Source: an uncultured Collinsella sp. (lineage in GTDB: Bacteria; Actinomycetota; Coriobacteriia; Coriobacteriales; Coriobacteriaceae). From it: a stretch of DNA of 51,639 nt. Shown here piece after piece: positions 1 to 7,850 of this stretch. Under the pieces are notes generated by a model that was not told the origin of the DNA, ran no database searches, and saw only the letters and a program-made list of their open reading frames with translations. Every line of letters starts with the position of its first letter. Position 1 is the first letter of the stretch. The stretch spans positions 1 to 51,639 of the forward strand of contig CATWSG010000014.1 in the NCBI GenBank assembly GCA_958353395.1, in the 5' to 3' direction. The position numbers were made by a program, and so were the translations under genes.

Positions 1-84
1 TTAATGGATGGAAACGGATGTTCTATCGGGACACACATTTTGTCCTATAAGCCGAAATCGGAATATGCGACCACATCGCGTTTT

Positions 85-123
85 AAAAGAAAACCGCAGG
101 CGTTCTACCTGCGGTTTTCTTTT
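85..123 (-). terminator. Intrinsic terminator of the efp-recN operon
   Basis: A perfect 16-bp stem (85-100 with 108-123) has a 7-nt loop, a GC-rich core, an A-run on one side and a T-run on the other. Both strands give a valid intrinsic terminator. It lies about 95 bases past the recN stop, so its obvious job is to end the minus-strand operon. It could also stop any plus-strand transcript entering from the left edge. Bases 1-84 show no gene I can support. Confidence 0.85.
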
Positions 124-218
124 CACAATTTTAGCTGTGCTCGAGCTACGCCGATTCATCGTAGTAAACCGGCATAGTTTTTTGACGGTCGGGCCAGACA
201 GGCAACTGGCGGCTCGGC

Positions 219-1847
219 CTAAGCACGCGCTTCTTCCAGCATCTGCTTTGCGTGGGCCAAGCTTGCCTCGGACTGATCGCCGCTCAACATGCGGGCGATC
301 TCGGCGATACGCGCTTCGCCGGTTACCTCGTCCAAATGCGTCTGGGGAACATCGCCCGGTTCCTTGCTGACGACATAATGCTTGTCAGCCATGACGGCGA
401 CCTGCGCCAAGTGGGTTACGACAATCACCTGATGCGTAGCGGCGAGATCTGCCAGCACGCCCGCGAGCGCACGCGCCGTGGAGCCACCGACACCGGCATC
501 GACCTCGTCAAACACCAGCGTATCGACACCGTCCGCGTTACCGAGGACAACCTTGCTTGCCAGCATGACGCGGCTGAGCTCGCCGCCCGACGCAATGCGG
601 CGCAGGGGGCGCGGCGTCAAACCGGCACCGCTGCGGTATAGCAGCTCGTAGCTCGAAGGGCCAACGGGCGTCCACTCAGCACGGGGAAGATCGCGCGACT
701 CCCAGACGAGCTCGGCGCCGCCCATCTCCAGGCGAGCCATCTGGCGGCCCACCTCATGGCAGAAGCGCGGGGCCGCCGTATTGCGGGCGCGCTTAAGTGC
801 CTTGGCAGCTGCAAACAACTCGCGCTCGGCGCTCCAGAGTGCCTCACGCGCCTTTTTGATCTGCTCATCGCCATCATCGACCAGAGACAGCAGTTCTTGC
901 GAGCGATCGCGCATGGCAAAAACATCGTCCATGGTGGGACCCCACTGACGCAACAGGCCCTTGAGGTCGGAATACCGCTCACGCATGCGAGCGAGCTCGC
1001 GCGGGTCGAAGGCGACGCCATCGCGATAGGAACGAAGCTCGTTCGCGCAATCCTCAAGGGAGATACAGGCATCCGAAAGCGCATCGGCAATGTCGCCAAG
1101 TTTGCGATCGACGGTAGCCATACGGGAAAGTTCTGCCACGGCGCTGTTCACGGCATCGAGCGCTCCCCCTTCAGAGGCAAGCGATGCATGGGCATCGTTA
1201 GCTGTGGCAACCAGCACCTCGGCATGTTCGGAGCGCGGCAGCAGTTCCTCGAGTTCCTCATACTCGCCCGGTTTGGGGTCGACCTCGCCGATGCGCTCGA
1301 GCGCAAAGCGCGCTTCCTCGACGCGGCTCCCCTGCGCACGCGAGGCTTCTTCGACACGTCGAACCTCCTTAGCGGCAGCGCGCGAAGCCTTAAAGCAGGC
1401 GCGGTAGTGCTCGAGCGCCTCGAGTGCAGGGCGCCCTGCCCAGGCATCGACCATCGCAACATGATGCGCCGGATCGAGCAAGCGCTGGTGCTCGTGTTGG
1501 CCGCACAGATCCATCATCACGCCAACGCGTTCCGAAAGCTCGCGCACACTGGCGATACGGCCGTCAATCTTCACGCGGCTGCGGCCCTCGGCAGAAAGAC
1601 TGCGCTGCACGGTGAAGCCCTCCGTGTCGTGCGGGCCGTCAAACAGGCGCGCCTCGACGCTCGCCAGCGCCTCGCCCTCGCGCACCGTCGACGAATCCGC
1701 GCGCTCACCCAAAATAAGCTTGAGGGCCGAGAGCAGCGCGGTCTTGCCGGCGCCGGTCTCGCCGGTCAGGACAGTCAGGCTGGCACTCGGCACCAGCGTC
1801 GCCTCGCGAATGAGTGCAATGTTAGAAACCTGCAGCTCATCGATCAT
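219..1847 (-). CDS. recN: DNA repair ATPase RecN
   Basis: RecN is an SMC-like ATPase that acts early at DNA double-strand breaks in recombinational repair. The 542-residue protein has the family's usual length. The N-terminal Walker A is GETGAGKT at residues 29-36. The ABC signature (ASGGELSR) and Walker B (VFDEVDAGVGG) lie near the C-terminus, with a helical coiled-coil region between, which is the RecN layout. The ATG at 1847 has GGAG six bases upstream and overlaps the end of nadK by 11 bases, so the two are translationally coupled. It is the last gene of the efp operon. The nadK-recN pairing is common in Gram-positive genomes. Confidence 0.95.
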   Translation of the reverse strand: MIDELQVSNIALIREATLVPSASLTVLTGETGAGKTALLSALKLILGERADSSTVREGEALASVEARLFDGPHDTEGFTVQRSLSAEGRSRVKIDGRIASVRELSERVGVMMDLCGQHEHQRLLDPAHHVAMVDAWAGRPALEALEHYRACFKASRAAAKEVRRVEEASRAQGSRVEEARFALERIGEVDPKPGEYEELEELLPRSEHAEVLVATANDAHASLASEGGALDAVNSAVAELSRMATVDRKLGDIADALSDACISLEDCANELRSYRDGVAFDPRELARMRERYSDLKGLLRQWGPTMDDVFAMRDRSQELLSLVDDGDEQIKKAREALWSAERELFAAAKALKRARNTAAPRFCHEVGRQMARLEMGGAELVWESRDLPRAEWTPVGPSSYELLYRSGAGLTPRPLRRIASGGELSRVMLASKVVLGNADGVDTLVFDEVDAGVGGSTARALAGVLADLAATHQVIVVTHLAQVAVMADKHYVVSKEPGDVPQTHLDEVTGEARIAEIARMLSGDQSEASLAHAKQMLEEARA

Positions 1848-2697
1848 GACGGACTCCGTAGAATACGCGGCTCACCGAGTTATAGAAGCTCTCGGGGCCG
1901 TAATCCAGCAGCAACACATCTCCGGGCCCGCGGCGCACCGCCACGCTCTCAACGGTGCCATCGCAGGTAATAAACTGCCCATCGATAGCAATCGCCGGAA
2001 CACTCGGGCGATCATCGGACATAAAGATTTCGACGACATCACTCGGCGAAGTCAAGAAGGCACGGGCCTGAATGGTGTGCGGCGCAATGGGTACGCAGAC
2101 CATGCCCGTATAGTCGGGGCTCACAATGGGGCCACCGGCACTGAGCGCGTACCCCGTAGAACCAGTCGCCGTCGAAACGACGACACCGTCACCGCGTAGG
2201 CGGTCGATATGATGGCCGGACACCGTGATGTCGAACTCGACCATATCGGACAGCGGACCGCGGGTAAGCGCCATGTCGTTGAGGGCGAAGGTGCGCACGA
2301 CATCCTTCGTACCGTCTTCGCGCACGGACACGATATCCGCGGCGATGGTAGCGCGACGGCTCACATGCAGCTCGCCGGACAGGGCGTCGCTCACGACCTG
2401 CAGAATGTCGCGCTCCTCGGGACTCGCAGCAGTTAAAAAGCCCAGGTGACCATAGGAAAGACCGAGGATAGGAATCTCGCGATGGTTGAGGATGCGGGCA
2501 GCGCGCAGCAATGTACCGTCGCCGCCGAGCGTAATGACCAGATCGGAGCCGTCGATATCAGGTGTGCTTTGAATCTTCGATCGCTGGTCGGCAGCCCATG
2601 CGACCTCATAGCCCTGGCGCGTCAGCCAAAGCTCGAGCATCAGGCCGCTCTCGACCGCCTCTTGCTTGTAGTAATTGGGAACCAGAAAGACCTTCAT
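1837..2697 (-). CDS. nadK: NAD kinase
   Basis: This enzyme phosphorylates NAD to NADP in the cytosol. The 286-residue protein has the diagnostic GGDGT motif at residues 58-62, whose Asp is the catalytic base in the family, and the GSTGYALSAGG glycine-rich segment of the NAD site. The usual Asn-Glu pair of the adenine and ribose site reads Asn-Asp here (ALNDMAL), a conservative change. The start overlaps the tlyA stop by four bases (ATGA) and the end overlaps recN, so it sits in a tightly coupled tlyA-nadK-recN run. Only the NE-to-ND change is odd. Confidence 0.95.
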   Translation of the reverse strand: MKVFLVPNYYKQEAVESGLMLELWLTRQGYEVAWAADQRSKIQSTPDIDGSDLVITLGGDGTLLRAARILNHREIPILGLSYGHLGFLTAASPEERDILQVVSDALSGELHVSRRATIAADIVSVREDGTKDVVRTFALNDMALTRGPLSDMVEFDITVSGHHIDRLRGDGVVVSTATGSTGYALSAGGPIVSPDYTGMVCVPIAPHTIQARAFLTSPSDVVEIFMSDDRPSVPAIAIDGQFITCDGTVESVAVRRGPGDVLLLDYGPESFYNSVSRVFYGVRHDR

Positions 2698-3506
2698 AGC
2701 GTTGCAGCTTTCTCGCTCAAAACCGATACCTGGGATTGCAGCACGTCTTGCGAGCGGTCGCCAGATTCAAATCTCGTGCCGTATAGGAAAAACTCAACGT
2801 TGCCCTTGGCACCATGAATGGGCGACACGCACACATCGACCGGGAACAGCCCCTTGGCAGCAAAGAGCTCAACCGCCGCCACGAGCGTATCGCGGCGCAC
2901 AGCGGGATCGGTCACAATGCCGCCCTCGCCCACCAGCGCCGCCGGAGCTTCAAACTGCGGCTTTACGAGCGTGCAGAATGCACCCGTAGGCGCCAGGCAC
3001 GCCAGTACCGCATCGATAATGTTCGCGATGCTGGTAAACGAGACATCACACACAGCCAGGTCGATGGCGCCGGCATAGCCAAGCTCAGGCAGCTGCGTCA
3101 CGTTTGTGCGCTCATGCAGCGTCACGCGATCGTCCTGACGCAACGACCAATCGAACTGGGCGCGACCCACGTCCACAGAGACAACGGTCGCAGCTCCGCG
3201 CTTGAGCAGGCAATCGGTAAAACCCCCGGTAGAGCAGCCCACATCCAAACAGGCAAGGCCCGTCGGATTGATGCCAAACGCATCAAGCGCGCCTTCGAGC
3301 TTAAGACCGCCGCGGCCAACATAGGGAATGCGCCCCTTCACGTGCAGCGGCAGCCCCGGGATTACCTTAAGGCCCGGCGAAGTCAAGCGCTCACCGCCAC
3401 TCGAGACCAAGCCGGCCATAAGAGTGCGAAGGGCATCCGCGCGATCGGCGCAGATGCCCTGTGAAATCAGTTCGTCATCAAGACGCACGCGTTTCATGAA
3501 TGCCAT
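2694..3506 (-). CDS. tlyA: TlyA family rRNA 2'-O-methyltransferase
   Basis: TlyA proteins methylate ribose 2'-hydroxyls in 16S and/or 23S rRNA; in mycobacteria this creates the capreomycin target. The sequence has an N-terminal S4 RNA-binding segment (about residues 1-65), then YVGRGGLKLEGAL, the SAM-binding motif DVGCSTGGFTDCLL and VKPQFEA, all typical of the family. The length of about 270 residues is normal. The start is uncertain: TTG at 3509, ATG at 3506 and ATG at 3497 are all in frame and none has a strong ribosome-binding site. The family alignment would also accept 3497. The end overlaps nadK by four bases. Confidence 0.9.
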   Translation of the reverse strand: MAFMKRVRLDDELISQGICADRADALRTLMAGLVSSGGERLTSPGLKVIPGLPLHVKGRIPYVGRGGLKLEGALDAFGINPTGLACLDVGCSTGGFTDCLLKRGAATVVSVDVGRAQFDWSLRQDDRVTLHERTNVTQLPELGYAGAIDLAVCDVSFTSIANIIDAVLACLAPTGAFCTLVKPQFEAPAALVGEGGIVTDPAVRRDTLVAAVELFAAKGLFPVDVCVSPIHGAKGNVEFFLYGTRFESGDRSQDVLQSQVSVLSEKAATL

Positions 3507-3532
3507 CAACCATTCGTATCCGGAGATGCGGC

Positions 3533-3772
3533 CTAGCTATCCTGGGATTCGTTTGCCGCATCCTCATCGTATTCCTGCTCGAGCTTGTCGGCCTCTCGCG
3601 GCGTCAGCTCAAACTTGTCGACCATATCGACCGCGCGGGAGCCCAGCTCAATCGCTTCGTCAAACAAATCGAGCGAACGCTCCAAGGAGGTATCCTTGGA
3701 GCGAACGGTAGCGATGATCTGGTCCAAGCGGTCCGAGATCTCGTCGAAATTGCGGACGGAACCCTCTGGCAT
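3533..3772 (-). CDS. xseB: Exodeoxyribonuclease VII small subunit
   Basis: XseB is the small partner of the XseA nuclease; together they degrade single-stranded DNA to oligonucleotides. The 79-residue protein has the family pattern: a conserved N-terminal helix (FDEISDRLDQII), an LERSLDLFDEAIELG helix, and an acidic tail. It starts two bases after the nusB stop. In many genomes xseA lies directly beside xseB. Here neither neighbour is xseA, so the large subunit must be encoded elsewhere or be missing. Confidence 0.88.
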   Translation of the reverse strand: MPEGSVRNFDEISDRLDQIIATVRSKDTSLERSLDLFDEAIELGSRAVDMVDKFELTPREADKLEQEYDEDAANESQDS

Positions 3773-3774
3773 GG

Positions 3775-4362
3775 CTACTCCTCGACGGAGTCGGCCTCGA
3801 CGGCCTCAGCAGCGTCCGCGCCCTCGGCCAGCACGCCAGCCTCGGCCTGAGCAGCCGCAACCTTTGCGGCAGCCTCGGCAGCCTGTGCCTCCTCGCGAGC
3901 GCGATCCTCGGCCAGCAGCTCTTGGTACAGGTCCTCGCCCGGCAGCTCCTCGCTGCGAGCGATCTTGCCCAGCACGCCGTTGACAAACGACGCGGACTGG
4001 TCGGTGCCATAGGCCTTGGCAAGCTCGACGGCCTCATTGATCACGATGGCGTCCGAGACCTCCTCGTCGGTGAGGAAGCGCATCTCGTAGACGGCGATAC
4101 GCAGCAGGTTGCGGTCGGCGCCGGGCATGCGCATAAGATCCCAGTTCTTGGCGACGGCGCGCAGGGCACAGTCGATGCGATCGATATGCTCGTAGGCACC
4201 ACGGCAAAGCTCGAGCGCATAGGAGTCGAGGGGACCCTTCGAGATCAGGAAATCGCCCTCGAGGACGCGCTCGAGCGGGCTGTCCGTGGCCTCGGCCTGG
4301 AACAGCAGCTGCAGCGCCTGACTGCGGGCAAGCGTGCGCCCGCGATAAACCTTAAGGCTCAA
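3775..4362 (-). CDS. nusB: Transcription antitermination factor NusB
   Basis: NusB binds boxA RNA with NusE (ribosomal protein S10) and keeps RNA polymerase processive on rRNA operons. Residues 1 to about 142 are a normal NusB (RSQALQLLFQ near the N-terminus, then RNLLRIAVYEM, INEAVELAKAYG and SFVNGVLGKIA). The last 50 or so residues are an extra Ala/Glu-rich acidic tail with no recognisable domain. The start appears to be TTG at 4362: GGAG sits six bases upstream, inside the end of the previous gene, and no ATG is nearby. It follows yqhY, as in Bacillus. Confidence 0.93.
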   Translation of the reverse strand: MSLKVYRGRTLARSQALQLLFQAEATDSPLERVLEGDFLISKGPLDSYALELCRGAYEHIDRIDCALRAVAKNWDLMRMPGADRNLLRIAVYEMRFLTDEEVSDAIVINEAVELAKAYGTDQSASFVNGVLGKIARSEELPGEDLYQELLAEDRAREEAQAAEAAAKVAAAQAEAGVLAEGADAAEAVEADSVEE

Positions 4363-4365
4363 AGG

Positions 4366-4728
4366 TTACTCCTTGGGGAAAACGAGGCCGTCAATGCAAA
4401 CGTCAACGCGCTCGACCTCGACGCCCACCTGGGCATCGATGGCGGCGACCACGGCGGCGCGAACGGCCTCGGCGAGTTTCTTGAACGGATAGCCAAAGAA
4501 CACCACGACACGCACGGTGAGTGCGAGCTTGTCGCCAGCGACCTCGGCCTCGACCGCCGGCTCGGAAGCCGGGGCCTTGGACGAGAGCATCATGGAGACA
4601 AGGTTGGTGGCAAGGTCCTTGACGCCAACGGAGGCGATGCCCTCGACATCCGACACGGCGCGCGAGACGATGGCGGTCAGAACATCGGGCGAAATGCCGA
4701 TGCCGTCAATCTTGATTTCCTGGGGCAT
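4366..4728 (-). CDS. yqhY: Asp23/Gls24 family protein (YqhY-like)
   Basis: This is a small cytosolic Asp23/Gls24 (DUF322) protein of 120 residues. The family hallmarks are ISPDVLTAIVSRAVSDVEGI near the N-terminus, VVVFFGYPFKKLAEAVR, and a VERVDVCIDGLVF ending. Firmicute YqhY is encoded next to nusB and the acc genes and has been linked to control of fatty acid synthesis. Here the nusB adjacency is kept but acc genes are not in the window. AGGAGGACTC lies just upstream of the ATG. A second family member (yloU-like) lies at 50719-51075. The function is inferred from family and synteny only. Confidence 0.85.
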   Translation of the reverse strand: MPQEIKIDGIGISPDVLTAIVSRAVSDVEGIASVGVKDLATNLVSMMLSSKAPASEPAVEAEVAGDKLALTVRVVVFFGYPFKKLAEAVRAAVVAAIDAQVGVEVERVDVCIDGLVFPKE

Positions 4729-4752
4729 GAGTCCTCCTAGAAGAGTTGGTTG

Positions 4753-5316
4753 CTAGACGCGGGAGACGAACTTGCCGTCGCGGGTGTCAACCTTGATGAC
4801 CTCGCCCTCGTTGAGGTACATGGGGACCTGGATGACAGCGCCGGTGTCAATCGTGGCCGGCTTGGTGGAACCCTGGACGGTGTCGCCCTTAAAGCCCGGG
4901 TCGGTCTGGACGATGGTGGTCTCGATGAACATCGGCGGCGTCACGCCCATGAGCTCATCGTCGGCGAAGAGCAGCTGGCAGATGTCGTTCTCGCGCAGCC
5001 ACTTGGAGTTCTCGCCCACCATGTCCTCGGGAACGGGAACCTGCTCATAGGTCTCGTTGTCCATGAAGATGTAGTCGGCGCCATCGTTGTAGAGGTACTG
5101 GAACTCACGGGTGGTGAGCATGACGCTCTCGAACTTGGTGCCGGCGTTGCAGGTGTTCTCGACGACGCGGCCGCTCTTGATGTCGCGGGTCTTGTAGCGC
5201 ACAAACGCGCCACCCTTGCCCGGCTTGACATGCTGGAACTCGACGATGGTGTAGACCTTGTCCTTAATGCGGAGACCGAGGCCGTTCTTGAAGTCGGCGG
5301 TAGAAATGGTAGGCAT
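4753..5316 (-). CDS. efp: Elongation factor P
   Basis: EF-P binds between the P and E sites of the ribosome and rescues stalling at polyproline stretches. The 187-residue protein has the three-domain EF-P length and starts MPTISTADFKNG. The modifiable loop reads HVKPGKGGAF, with the tip lysine at residue 34, the position modified in Escherichia coli. No epmA- or ymfI-type modification gene is visible here, so its modification state is unknown. The ATG at 5316 is chosen because AAGAAAGG lies upstream and the family N-terminus begins there. It is the first gene of the operon running to recN. Confidence 0.96.
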   Translation of the reverse strand: MPTISTADFKNGLGLRIKDKVYTIVEFQHVKPGKGGAFVRYKTRDIKSGRVVENTCNAGTKFESVMLTTREFQYLYNDGADYIFMDNETYEQVPVPEDMVGENSKWLRENDICQLLFADDELMGVTPPMFIETTIVQTDPGFKGDTVQGSTKPATIDTGAVIQVPMYLNEGEVIKVDTRDGKFVSRV

Positions 5317-5373
5317 AGCGACCTTTCTTGTTATGGGCAGAACGCACAAGCGTCCAAATTACATACGACCGAA

Positions 5374-5402
5374 ATTATACACTTGCAGGCGGCGCCTACG
5401 GC
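5374..5402 (-). promoter_or_regulatory. Candidate promoter of the efp operon
   Basis: A perfect TATAAT -10 lies on the minus strand (bases 5374-5379), about 58 bases upstream of the efp ATG and downstream of the pepP-like terminator. The hexamer 17 bases further upstream (GCCGTA) is a poor -35. The placement, directly after a terminator and before the first gene of an operon, is the main support. Confidence 0.5.
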
Positions 5403-5411
5403 GTGCGCATA

Positions 5412-5453
5412 AAAAGAGAACGCGGGGCGCCCGAATCATTTCGGACGCCCCGC
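5412..5453 (-). terminator. Intrinsic terminator of the M24 peptidase gene
   Basis: A 13-bp GC-rich stem (5422-5434 with 5441-5453, one mismatch) with a 6-nt loop is followed on the minus strand by a T-rich run. It lies 25 bases past the peptidase stop, so the peptidase and the efp operon are separate transcripts. Confidence 0.8.
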
Positions 5454-5477
5454 CTCCAAAAAACCCAACTGGATGGC

Positions 5478-6608
5478 TTAGCAGTCGATGACATGCAGGT
5501 CGTGCGGGGTCTTGGTGAAGGGCTCATAGCCGTTCTCGGTTACGACGCCGTAGTCCTCCAGGCGCACGCCGCCCACGCCGGGCAGGTACACGCCGGGCTC
5601 CATGGTGACAACCGAGCCGACCTCGATGATATTCTTGCTGCGGTTGAAGTTGGGCAGCTCATGGATGTCGATGCCCACGCCGTGGCCCAGACCATGGTTG
5701 TAGTAATCGCCATAGCCGGCATCGCCGATGATCTTCTTGGAAAGCTTGAAAATGTCGTTGCCCTCGACGCCCGGATGGATGGCGGCGACGCACTCCTCGT
5801 GCGTACGGCGCACGAGCGCGTACAGGTCAAGCTGCTCCTGCGTGGGCTCGCCCATCACAACAGTGCGTGTCATGTCGGAACGATAATCGCAGTAGCCCGC
5901 GCCGTAGTCCATCAGGACGAAGTCGCCCTTCTCGATGACACGGTCGCTCGGGACGGCATGCGGGTTGGCGGTGTTGGGACCGCTCGCCACGATGGAGCCG
6001 AAGGCAAGGCTGTCGGCGCCGTTGGCGAACATAAAGTTCTCGAGCTCGTTGCGAACCTGCTTCTCGGTCATACCAGGCTTAATAAAGCCGAGCATGTGCT
6101 GGAAGGCGGCGTCGGTGATCGACTGTGCGTGTCGCATGAGCTCGATCTCCTCGGCGTCCTTGATGGCGCGCATCTTGCGGATGTCGTCATGCATCAGCGG
6201 CAACATGCAGGCGACGGAACGATCCTCCAGGCCGCGCTGAATGCCCTGGTAGAAGTTGATCTGCATATCGTCCTCGACAGCGCAGACGCGGCACTTGTTG
6301 GCTGCAATCTTGCCGGCGACCCAACCGGGGATGGTGCCCTCGTCCATGTCGTAGACCCAGGGGCTGCCGGCGGGCGTGTTCTCCTCAAAGCTGTTGAGGT
6401 AGCGCGAGTCGGTATGGAACAGGCACTGGTCAGCCGTAATAAACGCCGCGTGCGGGAACTCGAAGGTGTAGTCGAAGACGCCCTTCACGCCCGTGAGCCA
6501 ACGAAGATTGGCCTCGTCGCGTACCACGATAGCGTCGTAGCCGCGCTCGACCATCAGGGCACGGACACGTTCGATACGACCGGCAGGACCGGCAGCAAAC
6601 TCAGACAT
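5478..6608 (-). CDS. M24 family Xaa-Pro aminopeptidase
   Basis: This is a metallo-aminopeptidase predicted to remove N-terminal residues that precede proline. The 376 residues comprise a creatinase-like N-terminal domain (about 1-140) and a pita-bread C-terminal domain. The five metal ligands of the M24 fold are visible: D234 and D245 (DYGAGYCDYRSDMTRT), H309 (HGLGHGVGIDIHELP), E337 (TMEPGVY) and E351 (VRLEDYG). The ATG at 6608 has AAAGGAA upstream. It is a single-gene transcript just upstream of efp, a neighbourhood common in Gram-positive bacteria. Whether it is an aminopeptidase (PepP-like) or a dipeptidase (PepQ-like) cannot be decided from sequence alone. Confidence 0.9.
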   Translation of the reverse strand: MSEFAAGPAGRIERVRALMVERGYDAIVVRDEANLRWLTGVKGVFDYTFEFPHAAFITADQCLFHTDSRYLNSFEENTPAGSPWVYDMDEGTIPGWVAGKIAANKCRVCAVEDDMQINFYQGIQRGLEDRSVACMLPLMHDDIRKMRAIKDAEEIELMRHAQSITDAAFQHMLGFIKPGMTEKQVRNELENFMFANGADSLAFGSIVASGPNTANPHAVPSDRVIEKGDFVLMDYGAGYCDYRSDMTRTVVMGEPTQEQLDLYALVRRTHEECVAAIHPGVEGNDIFKLSKKIIGDAGYGDYYNHGLGHGVGIDIHELPNFNRSKNIIEVGSVVTMEPGVYLPGVGGVRLEDYGVVTENGYEPFTKTPHDLHVIDC

Positions 6609-6640
6609 GCAGATTCCTTTCTTATTGTCTCTATAAAGAC

Positions 6641-6704
6641 GGGACGGGTCTCAACCGGACGACGGAATCGCATGCGATCCGCAACCGATTGAAAACCCGC
6701 CCCT
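6641..6704. repeat. Imperfect inverted repeat between aroB-like gene and M24 peptidase
   Basis: A near-palindrome of about 64 bases is centred on GCATGC at 6670-6675. Matching blocks (ATCGCA, CGG, CGG, TCAA, CGGGT) are separated by small mismatches. On the minus strand it is followed by a short TCTTTATAG stretch. It may terminate the alaS-aroB operon, or form part of the leader of the peptidase gene. A -35/-10-like pair (TTATTG, TATCAT) lies upstream of it on the minus strand. Confidence 0.45.
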
Positions 6705-6740
6705 CAACATGATACGAAAGACGATGGATGTCAATAAATC

Positions 6741-7850
6741 TTAGAGAAGTTCTTTGCGAGAAGCCAAGTAGGCGTGAACATGGCGCTCAAGAACCTCGTC
6801 CTCAACGCTCGTTAGACGAATGGCGCCAAGTGCCGCGGGCAGCGGCAACATGCTGCGGTTCGAGCGAGCGAACTGCTGCTTGCGGAACTCCTCGATATAT
6901 GCGGCAGGCTCCAGATCGAAGGCAAGTTCCTCGATACCAAAGTCCTCCAGGCAGTCATCGACCTCAAAGACGTAATCGATATCGAAGTCACAGGCATCAT
7001 GTGCTAGGCGCGCCTCAAAGCGCATGCCCTCGGACAACAGCTGGTAGGCAGGGACCTGCGAAGCCGCATCGCCCAAGCAGGCGCGCAGGGTACGCTCCCC
7101 CGTCTTGCCAAAATCGAGCGCATGGCGAGCACTCGGGTTCGTGGCCATCAGTACGTCTTTACGGGCAGTCTGAGACCATTGAACGGCATTGACGAGCGCG
7201 ACCTCCTCGCCCGCGAGAATCTCGGGGACGGTCTCAGTAAACTGATTCCAGCGGGACTTACTGCTCGAAAGCATGGTGCCAACAAGTACCACATAGCCGA
7301 GCTTGAGGTCCTCGGGGTCCGCCTCGCGAACAAGGTCGAGGTCACACACGACCAAGCCCGGTTCGGGACGGAACGCGATGGCGGGAAGCGCATTGGCCGA
7401 CGAGGCGACGAGCGGCTTCATGGTCGTCGCGACCGTGAGCATGGCGTCGAAGGTCGTCGGCAGCAGCGCGCACTCGGTGCGACCGCACCACTGGATGGCG
7501 CACCAGCTAACAACCGAGCAGGTTACGGCATCGCCCACGGCGACAACCAGATCGTCGCAGGTAACGCCGTTGGCAGACAGGGCGCCAAAGATCGCATCGG
7601 CATCGGCCAGCGTGGCACCAGCAGGCGAAACCTCGAGGACTAGCAGCGACACGGCAAAACCGGCGTCGACCAGCGCATGCTCGACGACCTCACCAAAACG
7701 CTCGGATGTGGCGTCGTTCCAAACGACCATCGCGCGCTTAGGCTTGCCCACAGCCGAGGCAAACATGCGCGACAACTCCTCGAACGCGCCCAATCCGACA
7801 CGGACATCGACGCTGCGGTTTTGGAAATTGATCAGTTGACGGCGAATCAT
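6741..7850 (-). CDS. Degenerate 3-dehydroquinate synthase homologue (likely pseudoenzyme)
   Basis: The 369 residues align along their length with AroB, the zinc- and NAD-dependent 3-dehydroquinate synthase of the shikimate pathway. Landmarks keep their order: strand DDLVVAV, PTT at 131-133 and CDLDLV near 169-174. The functional motifs are gone. The NAD-binding GGGVVGD reads VGDAVTC (about 105-111). The DSSVGGKT lysine loop after PTT reads MLTVATTM. The metal-ligand segment LAEVIK reads LGYVVLV (about 185-191). GHTFGHAIE reads GKTGERTLR (248-256), and the HGEA histidine is absent near 268-275. The frame is open, so this is a protein, not a decayed gene. The ATG at 7850 overlaps the aroK stop (ATGA). 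It is last in the alaS operon. Confidence 0.8.
   Translation of the reverse strand: MIRRQLINFQNRSVDVRVGLGAFEELSRMFASAVGKPKRAMVVWNDATSERFGEVVEHALVDAGFAVSLLVLEVSPAGATLADADAIFGALSANGVTCDDLVVAVGDAVTCSVVSWCAIQWCGRTECALLPTTFDAMLTVATTMKPLVASSANALPAIAFRPEPGLVVCDLDLVREADPEDLKLGYVVLVGTMLSSSKSRWNQFTETVPEILAGEEVALVNAVQWSQTARKDVLMATNPSARHALDFGKTGERTLRACLGDAASQVPAYQLLSEGMRFEARLAHDACDFDIDYVFEVDDCLEDFGIEELAFDLEPAAYIEEFRKQQFARSNRSMLPLPAALGAIRLTSVEDEVLERHVHAYLASRKELL

Noticed and set aside
4750..5412. Plus-strand frame opposite efp
   Set aside because: The composition is the mirror of efp codons (Val/Leu/Asp/Gly-rich) and it has no domain or ribosome-binding site.
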